A stretch of 53,213 nucleotides of DNA from contig CAJUHT010000013.1 in the NCBI GenBank assembly GCA_910586035.1, forward strand, positions 1 to 53,213, read 5' to 3'. The notes beneath the pieces were generated by a model. That model was not told the DNA's origin, searched no databases, and saw only the letters and a program-made list of their open reading frames with translations. Within the stretch, counting starts at the first letter, position 1, and every line of letters begins with the position of its first letter. Shown here in pieces: positions 7,476-16,778 of this stretch. The stretch comes from an uncultured Christensenella sp. (lineage in GTDB: Bacteria > Bacillota > Clostridia > Christensenellales > Borkfalkiaceae). The position numbers and the translations under genes are program-made.

Positions 7476-10445
7476 ATGAACCGACAGGATAAAGACAACA
7501 ATACGGAAATAGAGGAATTCAGACTGGATATTCCGCCCACGGCGTTCAATATGGACAGCAACCGAAGCTCGCTCAATACCCGTCCCGCGCGCTACAACCG
7601 CGAGCTGGCGGAGCTGAGTTGCGCCGTAGAAGAGCTTGACAGGCACGACGATTTTTCGGCGCTGAGGATAAGCGCGGAAAAATACCGCAGGGGCGCAAAC
7701 GGCGAGTACGGAATAGAATTCGACCCGTCCGTACACAGGGGCGGCGCGGTAATACAGCCCCATCAGCGCAGGGCGGCGCAGGACTTTTTAAAGCGTCTGC
7801 GCGGCTTCGGTATGCTTGCCGACGTGGTGGGCAGCGGTAAAACTTTCGAGGCGTGCGTAGTTTTAAGCGAGCTTGCCGTAAGGGGCGTGGTAAAATCTAT
7901 GCTCATAGTCGTGCCCGAACAGGTGTACGACGCCTGGAAGGAAGCGCTTGAAATATTTTTCGGTATGGGAAAAGGCGCGCTGTTGGAAGTGGAAAATCTC
8001 TCCGATAAGCGCATAGAGTATACTTTCGACGGCAAGGGCAGGCGCAGTCCGCAACGCCCGCTGTTGGTCAAGTGGAGCGCGTTTACGGGTTGGAACGAGG
8101 ACGACGTTTCCAACGCGCTGTTCGACGTAATAGTAGTGGACGAGGCGCACCATCTTTGCGACCAGACGGGCGAGGACGCCAACGCTATGAAGCTTATGTC
8201 GCTTATGATGCAGTGCAAGAAGGACGCCAACAAGGAATATTGCCTGCTTCTTTCGGCAACCCCGCACGACGGCAATCTGGAAAATATGTTCCCGCTGTGG
8301 TACTTTATAGACAGCAAGGGCGGGCTTCCCTCCGACTTTGGCAGAAATATGGCGGACTCCGCGCGTTCGGCGCTGTACAGAAGAAGCAAACAGAGGTACA
8401 TAAGCTATATCTGCCATAACTCCACTACGGTTATGGAGTTTATTAACCGCGTAAAATACGAGGAAGTAAAAAAACAGTGTCTTGCGCAGTTTGAAAAGTA
8501 CGTGCTTGCGCAGTTTAATGACGGCGGCGACAACGCGGGCAAGTTAAAGAGGTTTTACGCGCTCTCCGGCGGCGAACAGCACGCCTACGTGCAAAAATTT
8601 TTGGACGAGGACGAAAATCAAGAGTTGAGGAAGCGGGTCAACAAAAACGTTGCGCTCGCCTATCACGAAGGTATTCTCCGTCAGATTATGATTCGCCAGC
8701 CCAACACCTTCCAGAACAAGAAAAAGCTGATAAGGAATTACTATTTTTATCCCGTAGCCAACTATGCGGGCAAAGTCGATTTGCTCGTGCTCGACAAAAA
8801 AATTACCGTCGATTGCGCGGCGCTCGACGGCGACAAGGCTATAATAACCGCCGACGGCTCGCGCTGTTCGGTAGCGGCGTTTATAACGGCTTGCACTAAA
8901 AACAGGTACGGCGGCTGCTATTCGGAGTATCAGGGACAGTTCGAGTTCATAGGCGCGCTTATGAAAAAGCTGGGCGGTTGCAGGGAGGACTGCGGCTACC
9001 GCAGGGGGTCGGAAAAGTACTATCTCGAACAGTTTCTCGAACTTACCAATTATACGGGCAGGTACGATATAGAGGACTACGTAACGCCCGTGTCGGCTAC
9101 GGAGGGGGGCTTTGCCCGCAAATTTTCCAAGGCGGTGGAAATTTTAAGGCGGCACAAGGGCGAGCGCGTGCTCGTTTTCTTCGATTACGACAAGGAGCGC
9201 GACAGAAATTTAAAGGGCGACTACGGCTATACGTTCGCGCAGAGCGAAATCAACCTTTGTCTTGCCGATAAATTTACCGAGGAGCTTAAAAAACTGCCCG
9301 AGTTTGCGGGACGCATACTCGACGCGGACGGGATAATCGACTTTACCGGCGACGCGCTCGAAAGGGTGTTCAACGGCAGGAAGGACGCCATACTCATAGT
9401 CAACTCGGCAAGCCTTACCGAGGGCTCCAACCTGCAATCTTGCAGCGTTATAATAAACTTTCAAATCACGCCCGACCCGCTGTCAATGGACCAGCGCATA
9501 GGTCGAGTGTTCAGAATCAAGCAGGAAAACGACGTTTGCATATACTCGCTTGCCGATATGAACGCGCTGGAAGGCTACGTGCTCGCCTACTTTACAAGAA
9601 TAGGACTTATGACGAGCAACAGCGGCGACGCAACCATAATTTCGGGCAGTAATAACGAGCATATGGTAACCGTGCGCTGTAAAAACTGTAAAAAGGTGCG
9701 CCTTTTCACGCAGGACGATTACAATCATTTCAAGGAAAACGGCGGCGACGAATTGAAGTGCCGCGATACCGACGCCTGCCGCAACGAAGAGGGCGGCTAT
9801 ACGCTGATGCGCGAAATGAACGTGCACGACTTCCAGTGCGGCACCTGTAAAACCACTTTCTCCCGCTCTATGGAAACGGAGGGGTACAAGTGCGTTTACG
9901 ACAGCGGAAGCAGTATGTGCAGTACGGGCAGGCAGGACGACAGGGACGTTTACTGCCGCAAAATTTGCGCAATGAGCCATTGCCCCAAGTTCGAAAGGGG
10001 AGGGGCGCTTGCCGCCTGCCCCGCGCTTGCCGCTTACAGGGAAAACGGCAACATAGGCGACCAGGACCTTATGGTAAAGTGTGCCGAATGCAAGTTAAAG
10101 GATAAATGCCCCGAAAAGTGCAGGGTGGGGCAATTTGCGGATGCGGTTAAGCCGTGCGTAAGCTGTTCGGAGCGCAAGCGCGCCCGCCTTACGCTGTGCC
10201 GTCCGCATATTTTGAAGTTTAACGAACAATGGGAAGCCGAATGCCCCCGTTGCGACGCTGAAAAGAGAAACGGCAAAATACGCCCCATAATCGCGCGCAC
10301 GTTCGCGGCTTTTATAAGAGGGCTGTGGGCTTATTCCCACAAGAGAGAGGACGATAATTTCTGCGAGATACTTTCGGGAGAGTCGGCTAAGGTCGCCGAA
10401 ATTCAGGATATACTCGCAATGGATAAGACCGAGGACGAGGATTAA
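7476..10445 (+). CDS. SNF2/DEAH-type helicase with Cys-rich C-terminal region
   Basis: A 989-aa superfamily 2 NTPase. Motif I GSGKT is at residues 119-123, motif II DEAH at 222-225, motif III SATPHDGN at 260-267, a motif V-like ASLTEGSNLQ near 650, and motif VI QRIGRVFR near 673, the arrangement of SNF2/HepA-type DNA or RNA translocases. From about residue 730 to the end there are many CxxC or CxxxC pairs (CKNCKK, CGTCKTTF, CAECKLKDKCPEKC, CVSCSERK, CPRCDAEK), enough for several zinc sites. It starts at ATG 7476, 30 nt after the ATPase gene, and its stop is 3 nt before the next start. Its role is inferred as the nucleic-acid motor of the operon; no nuclease domain was seen in it. Confidence 0.82.
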   Translation: MNRQDKDNNTEIEEFRLDIPPTAFNMDSNRSSLNTRPARYNRELAELSCAVEELDRHDDFSALRISAEKYRRGANGEYGIEFDPSVHRGGAVIQPHQRRAAQDFLKRLRGFGMLADVVGSGKTFEACVVLSELAVRGVVKSMLIVVPEQVYDAWKEALEIFFGMGKGALLEVENLSDKRIEYTFDGKGRRSPQRPLLVKWSAFTGWNEDDVSNALFDVIVVDEAHHLCDQTGEDANAMKLMSLMMQCKKDANKEYCLLLSATPHDGNLENMFPLWYFIDSKGGLPSDFGRNMADSARSALYRRSKQRYISYICHNSTTVMEFINRVKYEEVKKQCLAQFEKYVLAQFNDGGDNAGKLKRFYALSGGEQHAYVQKFLDEDENQELRKRVNKNVALAYHEGILRQIMIRQPNTFQNKKKLIRNYYFYPVANYAGKVDLLVLDKKITVDCAALDGDKAIITADGSRCSVAAFITACTKNRYGGCYSEYQGQFEFIGALMKKLGGCREDCGYRRGSEKYYLEQFLELTNYTGRYDIEDYVTPVSATEGGFARKFSKAVEILRRHKGERVLVFFDYDKERDRNLKGDYGYTFAQSEINLCLADKFTEELKKLPEFAGRILDADGIIDFTGDALERVFNGRKDAILIVNSASLTEGSNLQSCSVIINFQITPDPLSMDQRIGRVFRIKQENDVCIYSLADMNALEGYVLAYFTRIGLMTSNSGDATIISGSNNEHMVTVRCKNCKKVRLFTQDDYNHFKENGGDELKCRDTDACRNEEGGYTLMREMNVHDFQCGTCKTTFSRSMETEGYKCVYDSGSSMCSTGRQDDRDVYCRKICAMSHCPKFERGGALAACPALAAYRENGNIGDQDLMVKCAECKLKDKCPEKCRVGQFADAVKPCVSCSERKRARLTLCRPHILKFNEQWEAECPRCDAEKRNGKIRPIIARTFAAFIRGLWAYSHKREDDNFCEILSGESAKVAEIQDILAMDKTEDED

Positions 10446-10448
10446 ATT

Positions 10449-12152
10449 ATGCCCGAAGTAAAAAAGAGAATTTCAATAGGCTCGGAATACAGGGACACCT
10501 ATGCCAATCTTGTCAAAATTTTGCGCTCGGGCGAGCTTGAAAGCGCGGGCGCGCATTTGGAAACGGACGCAAAGGGCGAAAGCTTTATTTGTACCGACGG
10601 CGCGGAATACGTATACGAAGAGAAGGCGGGCGTTGCCGCCGCCGGCGGCGCGGCGCTTGCAATGGGCAAGGACGGCGCTTCCTGGTTTGCCACGGTTAGG
10701 CGCGGAAAGGCGTTCGACGACGGCACTTCGGAATGGAAGCAACTCATTTACAAGGTTGCGCGCGCCTTTCACGATAAATTTTCGATAATAGAATACAAGC
10801 GTTGCGACGGCTCGGGCAATACCGACGCCGCGGAAGTAGAGGAGCGGCTGAATAAAATCATACGCCGACTTTTCGGCAGAACGGACGCGGTAATAATAAA
10901 GGGCAACGACAGGGAAAAGGGCTCGGAGGATATTTACGGCGCGTCCGTAAAGCTGGAAATAAGCGGCACGGGTCAGTCGCACTACGTGGTAATGTGCAAA
11001 ATCTTTTTCCGCCGTTCGGCAAACGGCATATTCCCGCTTGCGGCGGCGGAGGCGGCGCAAATCAACGCGCGGCTGGAAGAAGCGCCCGACAATAACGACC
11101 CTATCAGTATAGGCGCGGATGAAAGCGCAAACATAAACAATATAACGGTAAACGCGGTAAGGGAGCTTGTAAACGGCAGTTACCCCGTAAGCTTTAAAGA
11201 AAGTTTGTGTTTCAGCCAAAGGCAGGTAGTAAACCCCGAAACCAAAAAGTTGGAGGACAACTACGATTTAAAGACGTACAAGTATTTGGCTATGCGCGCC
11301 CGTGCAAACGACGCACCCGTTACGTGCAATTCGGTACAAGTGCTCGGCATTTCACACGTGGAGTGGATAAACGACTACTACGAAATAGCGCTTGGCGGCA
11401 AACTTGCGTTGCAGGCGGTAATAGGCTTCGGCGGCAGTATAACGCTGAGGTGCTTAAACTGCAATGGCGCAAACCTTATAACTTCCAACGCAATTACTTA
11501 TAAAGTTACCGACGACAACGGGCTTACCCGCACCGTAAACGTCGCGCTCGACTATTCTTCGGAAGATTTGGGCGTGGACGGGGCGGCGTTGGAGGAAATA
11601 AAGCTTCACAGCGAATTTGCCAACCACCTTATGTCGATAGGTTGCTTCAACAACAGGCTGGGCAAAAACTGTCTTTCCTGCGTGTGCCGCAGTCAGACAA
11701 TTTTCGTCGACGGCGAAATGAAGTGCGCCGACTGCCCATATCCCGAAGTCGTATATACCGACTATTCGGGCGAGCGCCCCGTGCGCTACCTTACAAGCAA
11801 GCTTACGTTTGTAAACGACAGGCTTGCAATGACGCTTGAAGAAAACGCGGGCAAATGTTCGCGTTGCGGCAGAAGTTTTTCAAACGAGGCGCTTGTAAAC
11901 GGCAAGTGCGGGCTGTGTTCGGGCATAGACGGGCTGTCCGCGGCGGAAAGCGAAAGTGCGCGCAAGCTCTATTTAAAGTACCGCAACGTATTTTCGCACT
12001 CGGTCAGATTTAAGCATCTATTCGACAAAAAATACTGTCTCGAAGACGAAACCGCGCTGGTGTTCGCGCTCGGCGGCGAAACATTCGTGTTGGGCAAAGC
12101 GGATATGCTAAACGGCAAGGGCTATATCGCCCAGCCCGTAAAAATCAATTGA
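10449..12152 (+). CDS. Uncharacterised protein with C-terminal Cys clusters
   Basis: A 567-aa soluble protein that I do not recognise. The first about 330 residues are mixed alpha/beta without a known motif. The second half holds paired Cys motifs: CLNCNG near residue 338, CLSCVC near 410, CADCPYP near 425, and CSRCGR with CGLC near 475-490. These look like zinc ribbons or knuckles. Together with the Cys-rich tail of the helicase just upstream (3-nt gap, ATG 10449) this points to an obligate partner, perhaps for nucleic-acid or protein binding. The start is set by the tight coupling to the previous stop. No transmembrane segment or signal peptide. Confidence 0.7.
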   Translation: MPEVKKRISIGSEYRDTYANLVKILRSGELESAGAHLETDAKGESFICTDGAEYVYEEKAGVAAAGGAALAMGKDGASWFATVRRGKAFDDGTSEWKQLIYKVARAFHDKFSIIEYKRCDGSGNTDAAEVEERLNKIIRRLFGRTDAVIIKGNDREKGSEDIYGASVKLEISGTGQSHYVVMCKIFFRRSANGIFPLAAAEAAQINARLEEAPDNNDPISIGADESANINNITVNAVRELVNGSYPVSFKESLCFSQRQVVNPETKKLEDNYDLKTYKYLAMRARANDAPVTCNSVQVLGISHVEWINDYYEIALGGKLALQAVIGFGGSITLRCLNCNGANLITSNAITYKVTDDNGLTRTVNVALDYSSEDLGVDGAALEEIKLHSEFANHLMSIGCFNNRLGKNCLSCVCRSQTIFVDGEMKCADCPYPEVVYTDYSGERPVRYLTSKLTFVNDRLAMTLEENAGKCSRCGRSFSNEALVNGKCGLCSGIDGLSAAESESARKLYLKYRNVFSHSVRFKHLFDKKYCLEDETALVFALGGETFVLGKADMLNGKGYIAQPVKIN

Positions 12153-12198
12153 ACGGCGGCTAAATATTTTACCGCATTAAATATCTAAGGTAAGTACA

Positions 12199-15100
12199 AT
12201 GGTTATTAAGACGGCGGAAATGGCGTATACGTCAAAACAATTAAAGAGTACTAAGTGGCTTCTTCTGCTGTGCGCGGCGTGCGCGGCGGCGGTGGATACC
12301 GCTATTATCGCCCTGCTATTTGCGGGCGGACTTAAAGAGGCTAAATACTTTGTATGTCCGTTCGCTTTGCTGATATTGGACGTAATTTATTTTATCGTAA
12401 GTCTGTTTTTTACAAACTTCCGTTTCAAATATTCGCTAATCGTTTGGCTGAGTTACATAATCTGCTATACGCTGGGCATTGCTCTCGGCTCCGCCCTGTT
12501 GTTCGGTGATAGCGGCACCGTGCTTTCAAGCGCCGCCTCGGGTATATGGGCTTGCGTACATATCTTCGGCATAATCTGCGCGGTAATAGTCGCGCTTTCC
12601 GCTTCGAGGCTGATTAAAAAATTCTGGGTTGCCCTCAGCGTTGCCGCCGTTTTCTTTGTCGGTTGTGCGGGGTACGTGGGCTTTATGTGCGCAAACGGCT
12701 TTTTCGGTCAGGGTACAAAGGGGCGCACGCTTGTGTACACGGTTGCGGACGACGGCAATTACCGCGTAAGCGGAGTGCTTTCGGGAAGCAGCCGCAAGGT
12801 GGAAATACCCGAAGAATTCAACGGCAGAAAGGTAACGGCAATCGACTGCAACGTGTTCGCCGCTTCGGGGGTTACGGAATACGTTTTAAATACAAGGCTG
12901 GAACTTAGCGGAACTTACGGGCTTGCGCGCAATTTCAATTTCGGCGGCAGGAGCGTAAAGGTAAATAAAGCCGACGTAAATTATTTCAGGGATAAGTTGC
13001 GCTCTTTCGTTTTGGGTGCAAACGACGAGATTTTGGAAAATAACGCCGCCACGCTTGCCAACGCGGTATTGCCCGCAGAGCTTGGCGATGGCGAAAACTT
13101 CGTTGCGTTGAATTATAATGCCGAAGCGGTTAAAGCCTGCCGCGGGAAAACGGTGCCCGTATACGTGGGCAGTTTGTCAAACTATAACTTTGCGGAGGTT
13201 ACTTCGAATTACGAGTATATAGTCCGCCGCGAAAACGGCTCGGTGGAAAATTACGATTGGGCTTATAAATACAACAACAGATTCATACTTTCCGATATCA
13301 TTGGCGAAAACGGCTCGGTATTCGACGGAATAAGCGGCAATACGGTAGCCCAAGTCAAGTTTGAAAGCGTGTATAGGGTGTACGTGGAGAACGGCAACGA
13401 CCGTAAATATTTTGAAAAAGAGGAACAGCCCGATTTCTGTTCGGACCGTATCGACGGCGTGGCTACGGGCTTTAAATACTTGACAAAGCCCAAGGCAAAC
13501 GCATATTTAAAAACTTTTGAAGAGAGAAAGGGCTTTACCTACGAGTGGAAGCGGGTAGATTTAAATCCTAACGAAGTTTTTACCGACCTTGCCGCCCAAT
13601 TCGATAACGCCTCCTCGGGAAATACGGTTCGGATAAGCCCCGAGTGGAAACTGAATGCGCCGCAACTTAACGTTTCATCTTCCGTACCGTCGGGCGTGCT
13701 GACTTACGGAACGGACTTAACGCTTACGGCAAACGCGTCGGTTGAAGCGGAAGGCGTGCGGTTAATTTACGCCTGGACGGACGAGGACGGAATTGTGGGT
13801 GCGCAGTCGCAACTCAACCTCATTGCCCCGCGCGTTGAAAAGAGCGGCGGCTATATGGTTACGGTAGCCGTAGACGGCGGCGAAGTTACTTCGCTTACCG
13901 CGCAGAGCTATCAGAGGCTGGACGTACAGATTAAGCCCAAGGAAGTTTCGTTTAATTGGAAGCTTACCGACGAAAACGGCGCGGAGATTGTCGGCGATTT
14001 AGTATACGACGGCAAGGAAAAGTTTGTAGTAGCCGAGTTTGACGAAAGTCAGTACGTAGGAAGCGACAAAATAAATTACACCGTTTATGCAAACGTGGGT
14101 ACCGACGACAACGTAATTGACGCGGGCGACTATATTTTCCTCGTTTCGCAGTCGGGTTATTGCCTTAACGACTACGATATTAAAAACACGAGTTACCAAT
14201 TTTCCGTAAGCAAACGGGAGGTTGAAGTAACTTGGAGCGGCGCGGACGACCTTGTGTACAACGGTTTGGCGCAGGCGCCCTCCGCCTCGGCATTGGGCGT
14301 TGACGGAAGCCAATTGATTGCGCAGGTTTCAGGCGGTCAAAGGAACGCGGGCGCAGATTATAAGGCGTACGCCCGCACGGATAACGGCAACTATCAGTTA
14401 AAGGGCGCGGAAAAGGTATTTTCCATAGCCAAAAGGCCGCTTACGGTAAGCGTGGGCGACGCTCGGTGCGAGTACGGAAGCCAGCCGCAGACAAGCGGAA
14501 TTGCAATAACGTACAACGGGTTTGTCGCGGGCGAAAGCTCCTCGGTGCTGAGCGGGACGGCTCATTTCGAATTTACTCCCGTTGCGGGCGACGCAAACTA
14601 TAAGGCGGGCAGTTACGAAAACGGCGTAAAGCTTTCGGGCTATACTTCGGATAATTACGAAATAAGCTACGAATACGGTCGGCTTACGGTAAGCAAACGC
14701 GCCGTGCAGTTTAGATGGATTGCGTACACAAACCTTATTTACGACGCCGCGCCCAAAAACGTGCGCGCCGTAATAGACAATAAATTTGCCGACGACTCGG
14801 TGGAAGTTACCGTAACGGGCGGCAACGAAGTCGCGGCGGGCAACAACTATACTGCGCAGGCAACGGGGCTGAGCGGCGACGACGCGGAAAACTATGCGCT
14901 TCCCGCAGATATCAACGCGCGTATGCGCGAGTACGCTATTATGCGCGCAAGCGTAAACATTGTAATCAAAGATAAATCTACCGTTTACGGCGACGCCTTG
15001 GCGCCCCTTAACGCATTGGTTGAGGGCAATATATATAACGATGAAATTGCCTATAAACTTGTAAAAAGCGAGGGAGATGGCGCGGGCGAATACGCGATTA

Positions 15101-15681
15101 GCGGCGTTATTACAAAGGACAACGCCAACTATGAGGTTACTTTTAAAGAGGGCATATATACCATAAGAAAGCGCGAAATTATGGTAAGCTGGCGCGACTT
15201 GAATTGCGAATACAACGGCGCCGAACAGCAGTGCGTTTCCTGTACTTATAACGGGATATTGCCCGCCGACGCGGGATATGCGAAAGTAGAGGGAGATACC
15301 GCTACCAACGCAGGCGATTATACCGCGAGGTTTGTTTTGGACGGTGCGGTTGCAGGCAACTATACGGTAGTAAACGCGCAATACAATTATCGGTTAAGAA
15401 AGGCGAGAGTTGAGGTTGCGTTTTACATAAACGGCGAAGTTATATCCGTGGAAGAAGGAGTAGTAACCGTTACCTTGGGCGACGAATTAACCTGGCGTTT
15501 TATAACCGAGGAGCTCGAAGCAAGCATATACTTCGACGAAACGGCTTTACCCGCGGGCGTCAAGCAATATACTTTCGAAAAGGCGGGTCAAACGCAGTTA
15601 TCGTTTTATGCGCGTTCGGACAATTACGAAGTGTTTTTAAAAAATATAACTTTCTTCGTTGGGGAAACTCCCGAAGTGTGA
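12199..15681 (+). CDS. Five-TM protein with LRR-like and MBG-repeat ectodomain
   Basis: A 1160-aa membrane protein. Five hydrophobic segments lie at about residues 20-43, 50-72, 79-103, 114-137 and 142-164, so the remaining about 1000 residues are probably outside the cell. After the last TM comes a BspA-like stretch (KVEIPEEFNGRKVTAID near 195-210). From about residue 590 there are six or seven MBG-type beta repeats, each opening with a phrase such as KREVEVTWSG, KRPLTVSVGD, KRAVQFRW or KREIMVSWRD and containing YDG, YNG or YGD. MBG domains occur in bacterial surface proteins with binding roles. It is unusual to find one between cytosolic helicase genes. ATG 12199 follows TAAGGTAAG. Confidence 0.78.
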   Translation: MVIKTAEMAYTSKQLKSTKWLLLLCAACAAAVDTAIIALLFAGGLKEAKYFVCPFALLILDVIYFIVSLFFTNFRFKYSLIVWLSYIICYTLGIALGSALLFGDSGTVLSSAASGIWACVHIFGIICAVIVALSASRLIKKFWVALSVAAVFFVGCAGYVGFMCANGFFGQGTKGRTLVYTVADDGNYRVSGVLSGSSRKVEIPEEFNGRKVTAIDCNVFAASGVTEYVLNTRLELSGTYGLARNFNFGGRSVKVNKADVNYFRDKLRSFVLGANDEILENNAATLANAVLPAELGDGENFVALNYNAEAVKACRGKTVPVYVGSLSNYNFAEVTSNYEYIVRRENGSVENYDWAYKYNNRFILSDIIGENGSVFDGISGNTVAQVKFESVYRVYVENGNDRKYFEKEEQPDFCSDRIDGVATGFKYLTKPKANAYLKTFEERKGFTYEWKRVDLNPNEVFTDLAAQFDNASSGNTVRISPEWKLNAPQLNVSSSVPSGVLTYGTDLTLTANASVEAEGVRLIYAWTDEDGIVGAQSQLNLIAPRVEKSGGYMVTVAVDGGEVTSLTAQSYQRLDVQIKPKEVSFNWKLTDENGAEIVGDLVYDGKEKFVVAEFDESQYVGSDKINYTVYANVGTDDNVIDAGDYIFLVSQSGYCLNDYDIKNTSYQFSVSKREVEVTWSGADDLVYNGLAQAPSASALGVDGSQLIAQVSGGQRNAGADYKAYARTDNGNYQLKGAEKVFSIAKRPLTVSVGDARCEYGSQPQTSGIAITYNGFVAGESSSVLSGTAHFEFTPVAGDANYKAGSYENGVKLSGYTSDNYEISYEYGRLTVSKRAVQFRWIAYTNLIYDAAPKNVRAVIDNKFADDSVEVTVTGGNEVAAGNNYTAQATGLSGDDAENYALPADINARMREYAIMRASVNIVIKDKSTVYGDALAPLNALVEGNIYNDEIAYKLVKSEGDGAGEYAISGVITKDNANYEVTFKEGIYTIRKREIMVSWRDLNCEYNGAEQQCVSCTYNGILPADAGYAKVEGDTATNAGDYTARFVLDGAVAGNYTVVNAQYNYRLRKARVEVAFYINGEVISVEEGVVTVTLGDELTWRFITEELEASIYFDETALPAGVKQYTFEKAGQTQLSFYARSDNYEVFLKNITFFVGETPEV

Positions 15682-15689
15682 GGTGTTAA

Positions 15690-16778
15690 GTGATTAGCAA
15701 TGTAAGTTTAAACACCTTCGAGGTGTTGGAGCTGTACGACGGACAGATGGCGCAGCTCTCCAATAAAAAACTCATTTCCGATATCGTTCCGCCGTTGAAG
15801 TATTCCGCGCGTGGCAAAGAGCTGTACGCCCTTTCGGAAAGTTTTTATTGTCAGTGGCTTATGCGCGGGGATAATCCCGCGCTTGTAGAGCAGGCGATAG
15901 AGCTTTGCCGTCAAGCCGTGGCGGAAGGGTATCCCCACGCGGTTGTTAAAATGGCGTTCTATTACGATAAGGACTACGTCGCCCTCGACCGTACGGAGGA
16001 ATTCCGTTGCCGCGTCGCCTGCGACTATTACTGCAAAATAGCCTACTGCGACGAAACGCCAAAGTTTGCCGACGCAGTATCGCCCGAAATAGAGTGGCAG
16101 GCTTTACAGCGGCAGGCGGCGGGAATGCTCTTGGATATGCTTGCGGGCGCGCAGAAATCGCTTGCGGGGTATGCCAGCGACAAGTACTCTTACGAAGAAA
16201 ATTTAAAACGGCTCAAAGCGCGGTACGGCATTTCTTCAGACAGCGCAAATTTGCCTTTACGCGCAGAGCGCAACCGCGAGCAGTTTGCCGTAACCGTGTT
16301 GGACTCCTGCAAACACAACAGGGCGCGCGCGCCGCTTTTCGGCGTTATGTGCTTGAATTCGGAGGAAGTCAAGAGCCTGTTTGCGCCTAAGAGCACGGCT
16401 ATGAAGCTGTGCGGCGATATAAATATTTGGGTGAACGGCGGCAAGCTTGTAAGGGCAAACAACACTTCGGCGTTCAATAAGGCTTTAAAGGAGCTAAGCG
16501 GCGAAGCGGTGTGGGTATACTTCTTCAACAACAATCTCGGCGGGCACAAATATCTATCGGGCAAACAGCGCAAAGACCTGTGCGAACTTATGATGAAGGA
16601 CAATTACGCGCGTTTTTCCCGCCTGAAAGACAGCGCGGAGGAGCGCGGAAGAAGCGAATATCTTTTCAGCGACGACGACGTGAGATTTTTTATTTCCAAC
16701 AGGCTCACCCCGCTGAAAAGCGCGTTGGACGGGTTAATCGACAGGGTGGTAAGCGACAAGGATTGGTACAGCGTATGA
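15690..16778 (+). CDS. Sel1-repeat-like helical protein
   Basis: A 362-aa cytosolic protein, starting at GTG 15690 with AGGTG just upstream, 8 nt after the MBG protein stop. Residues about 60-100 (ALVEQAIELCRQAVAEGYPH, then a paired helix) resemble a Sel1/TPR-type repeat, a protein-protein interaction module. The middle has a basic, helical segment, and residues 180-300 a mixed domain with no motif that I know. Its stop overlaps the next start by 4 nt (ATGA), showing translational coupling to the coiled-coil gene. Probably an adaptor within the operon's complex; this is inferred from the repeat type and the position only. Confidence 0.6.
   Translation: MISNVSLNTFEVLELYDGQMAQLSNKKLISDIVPPLKYSARGKELYALSESFYCQWLMRGDNPALVEQAIELCRQAVAEGYPHAVVKMAFYYDKDYVALDRTEEFRCRVACDYYCKIAYCDETPKFADAVSPEIEWQALQRQAAGMLLDMLAGAQKSLAGYASDKYSYEENLKRLKARYGISSDSANLPLRAERNREQFAVTVLDSCKHNRARAPLFGVMCLNSEEVKSLFAPKSTAMKLCGDINIWVNGGKLVRANNTSAFNKALKELSGEAVWVYFFNNNLGGHKYLSGKQRKDLCELMMKDNYARFSRLKDSAEERGRSEYLFSDDDVRFFISNRLTPLKSALDGLIDRVVSDKDWYSV

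Noticed and set aside
7476..10445. DISARM or BREX membership of the helicase
   Set aside because: No methylase, DUF1998, PLD nuclease, PglX or PglZ partner is encoded nearby.
16511..16774. Longer N-terminus for the coiled-coil gene
   Set aside because: The extra codons lie in another frame of the Sel1-like gene; ATG 16775 overlaps its stop as ATGA, the usual sign of coupling.
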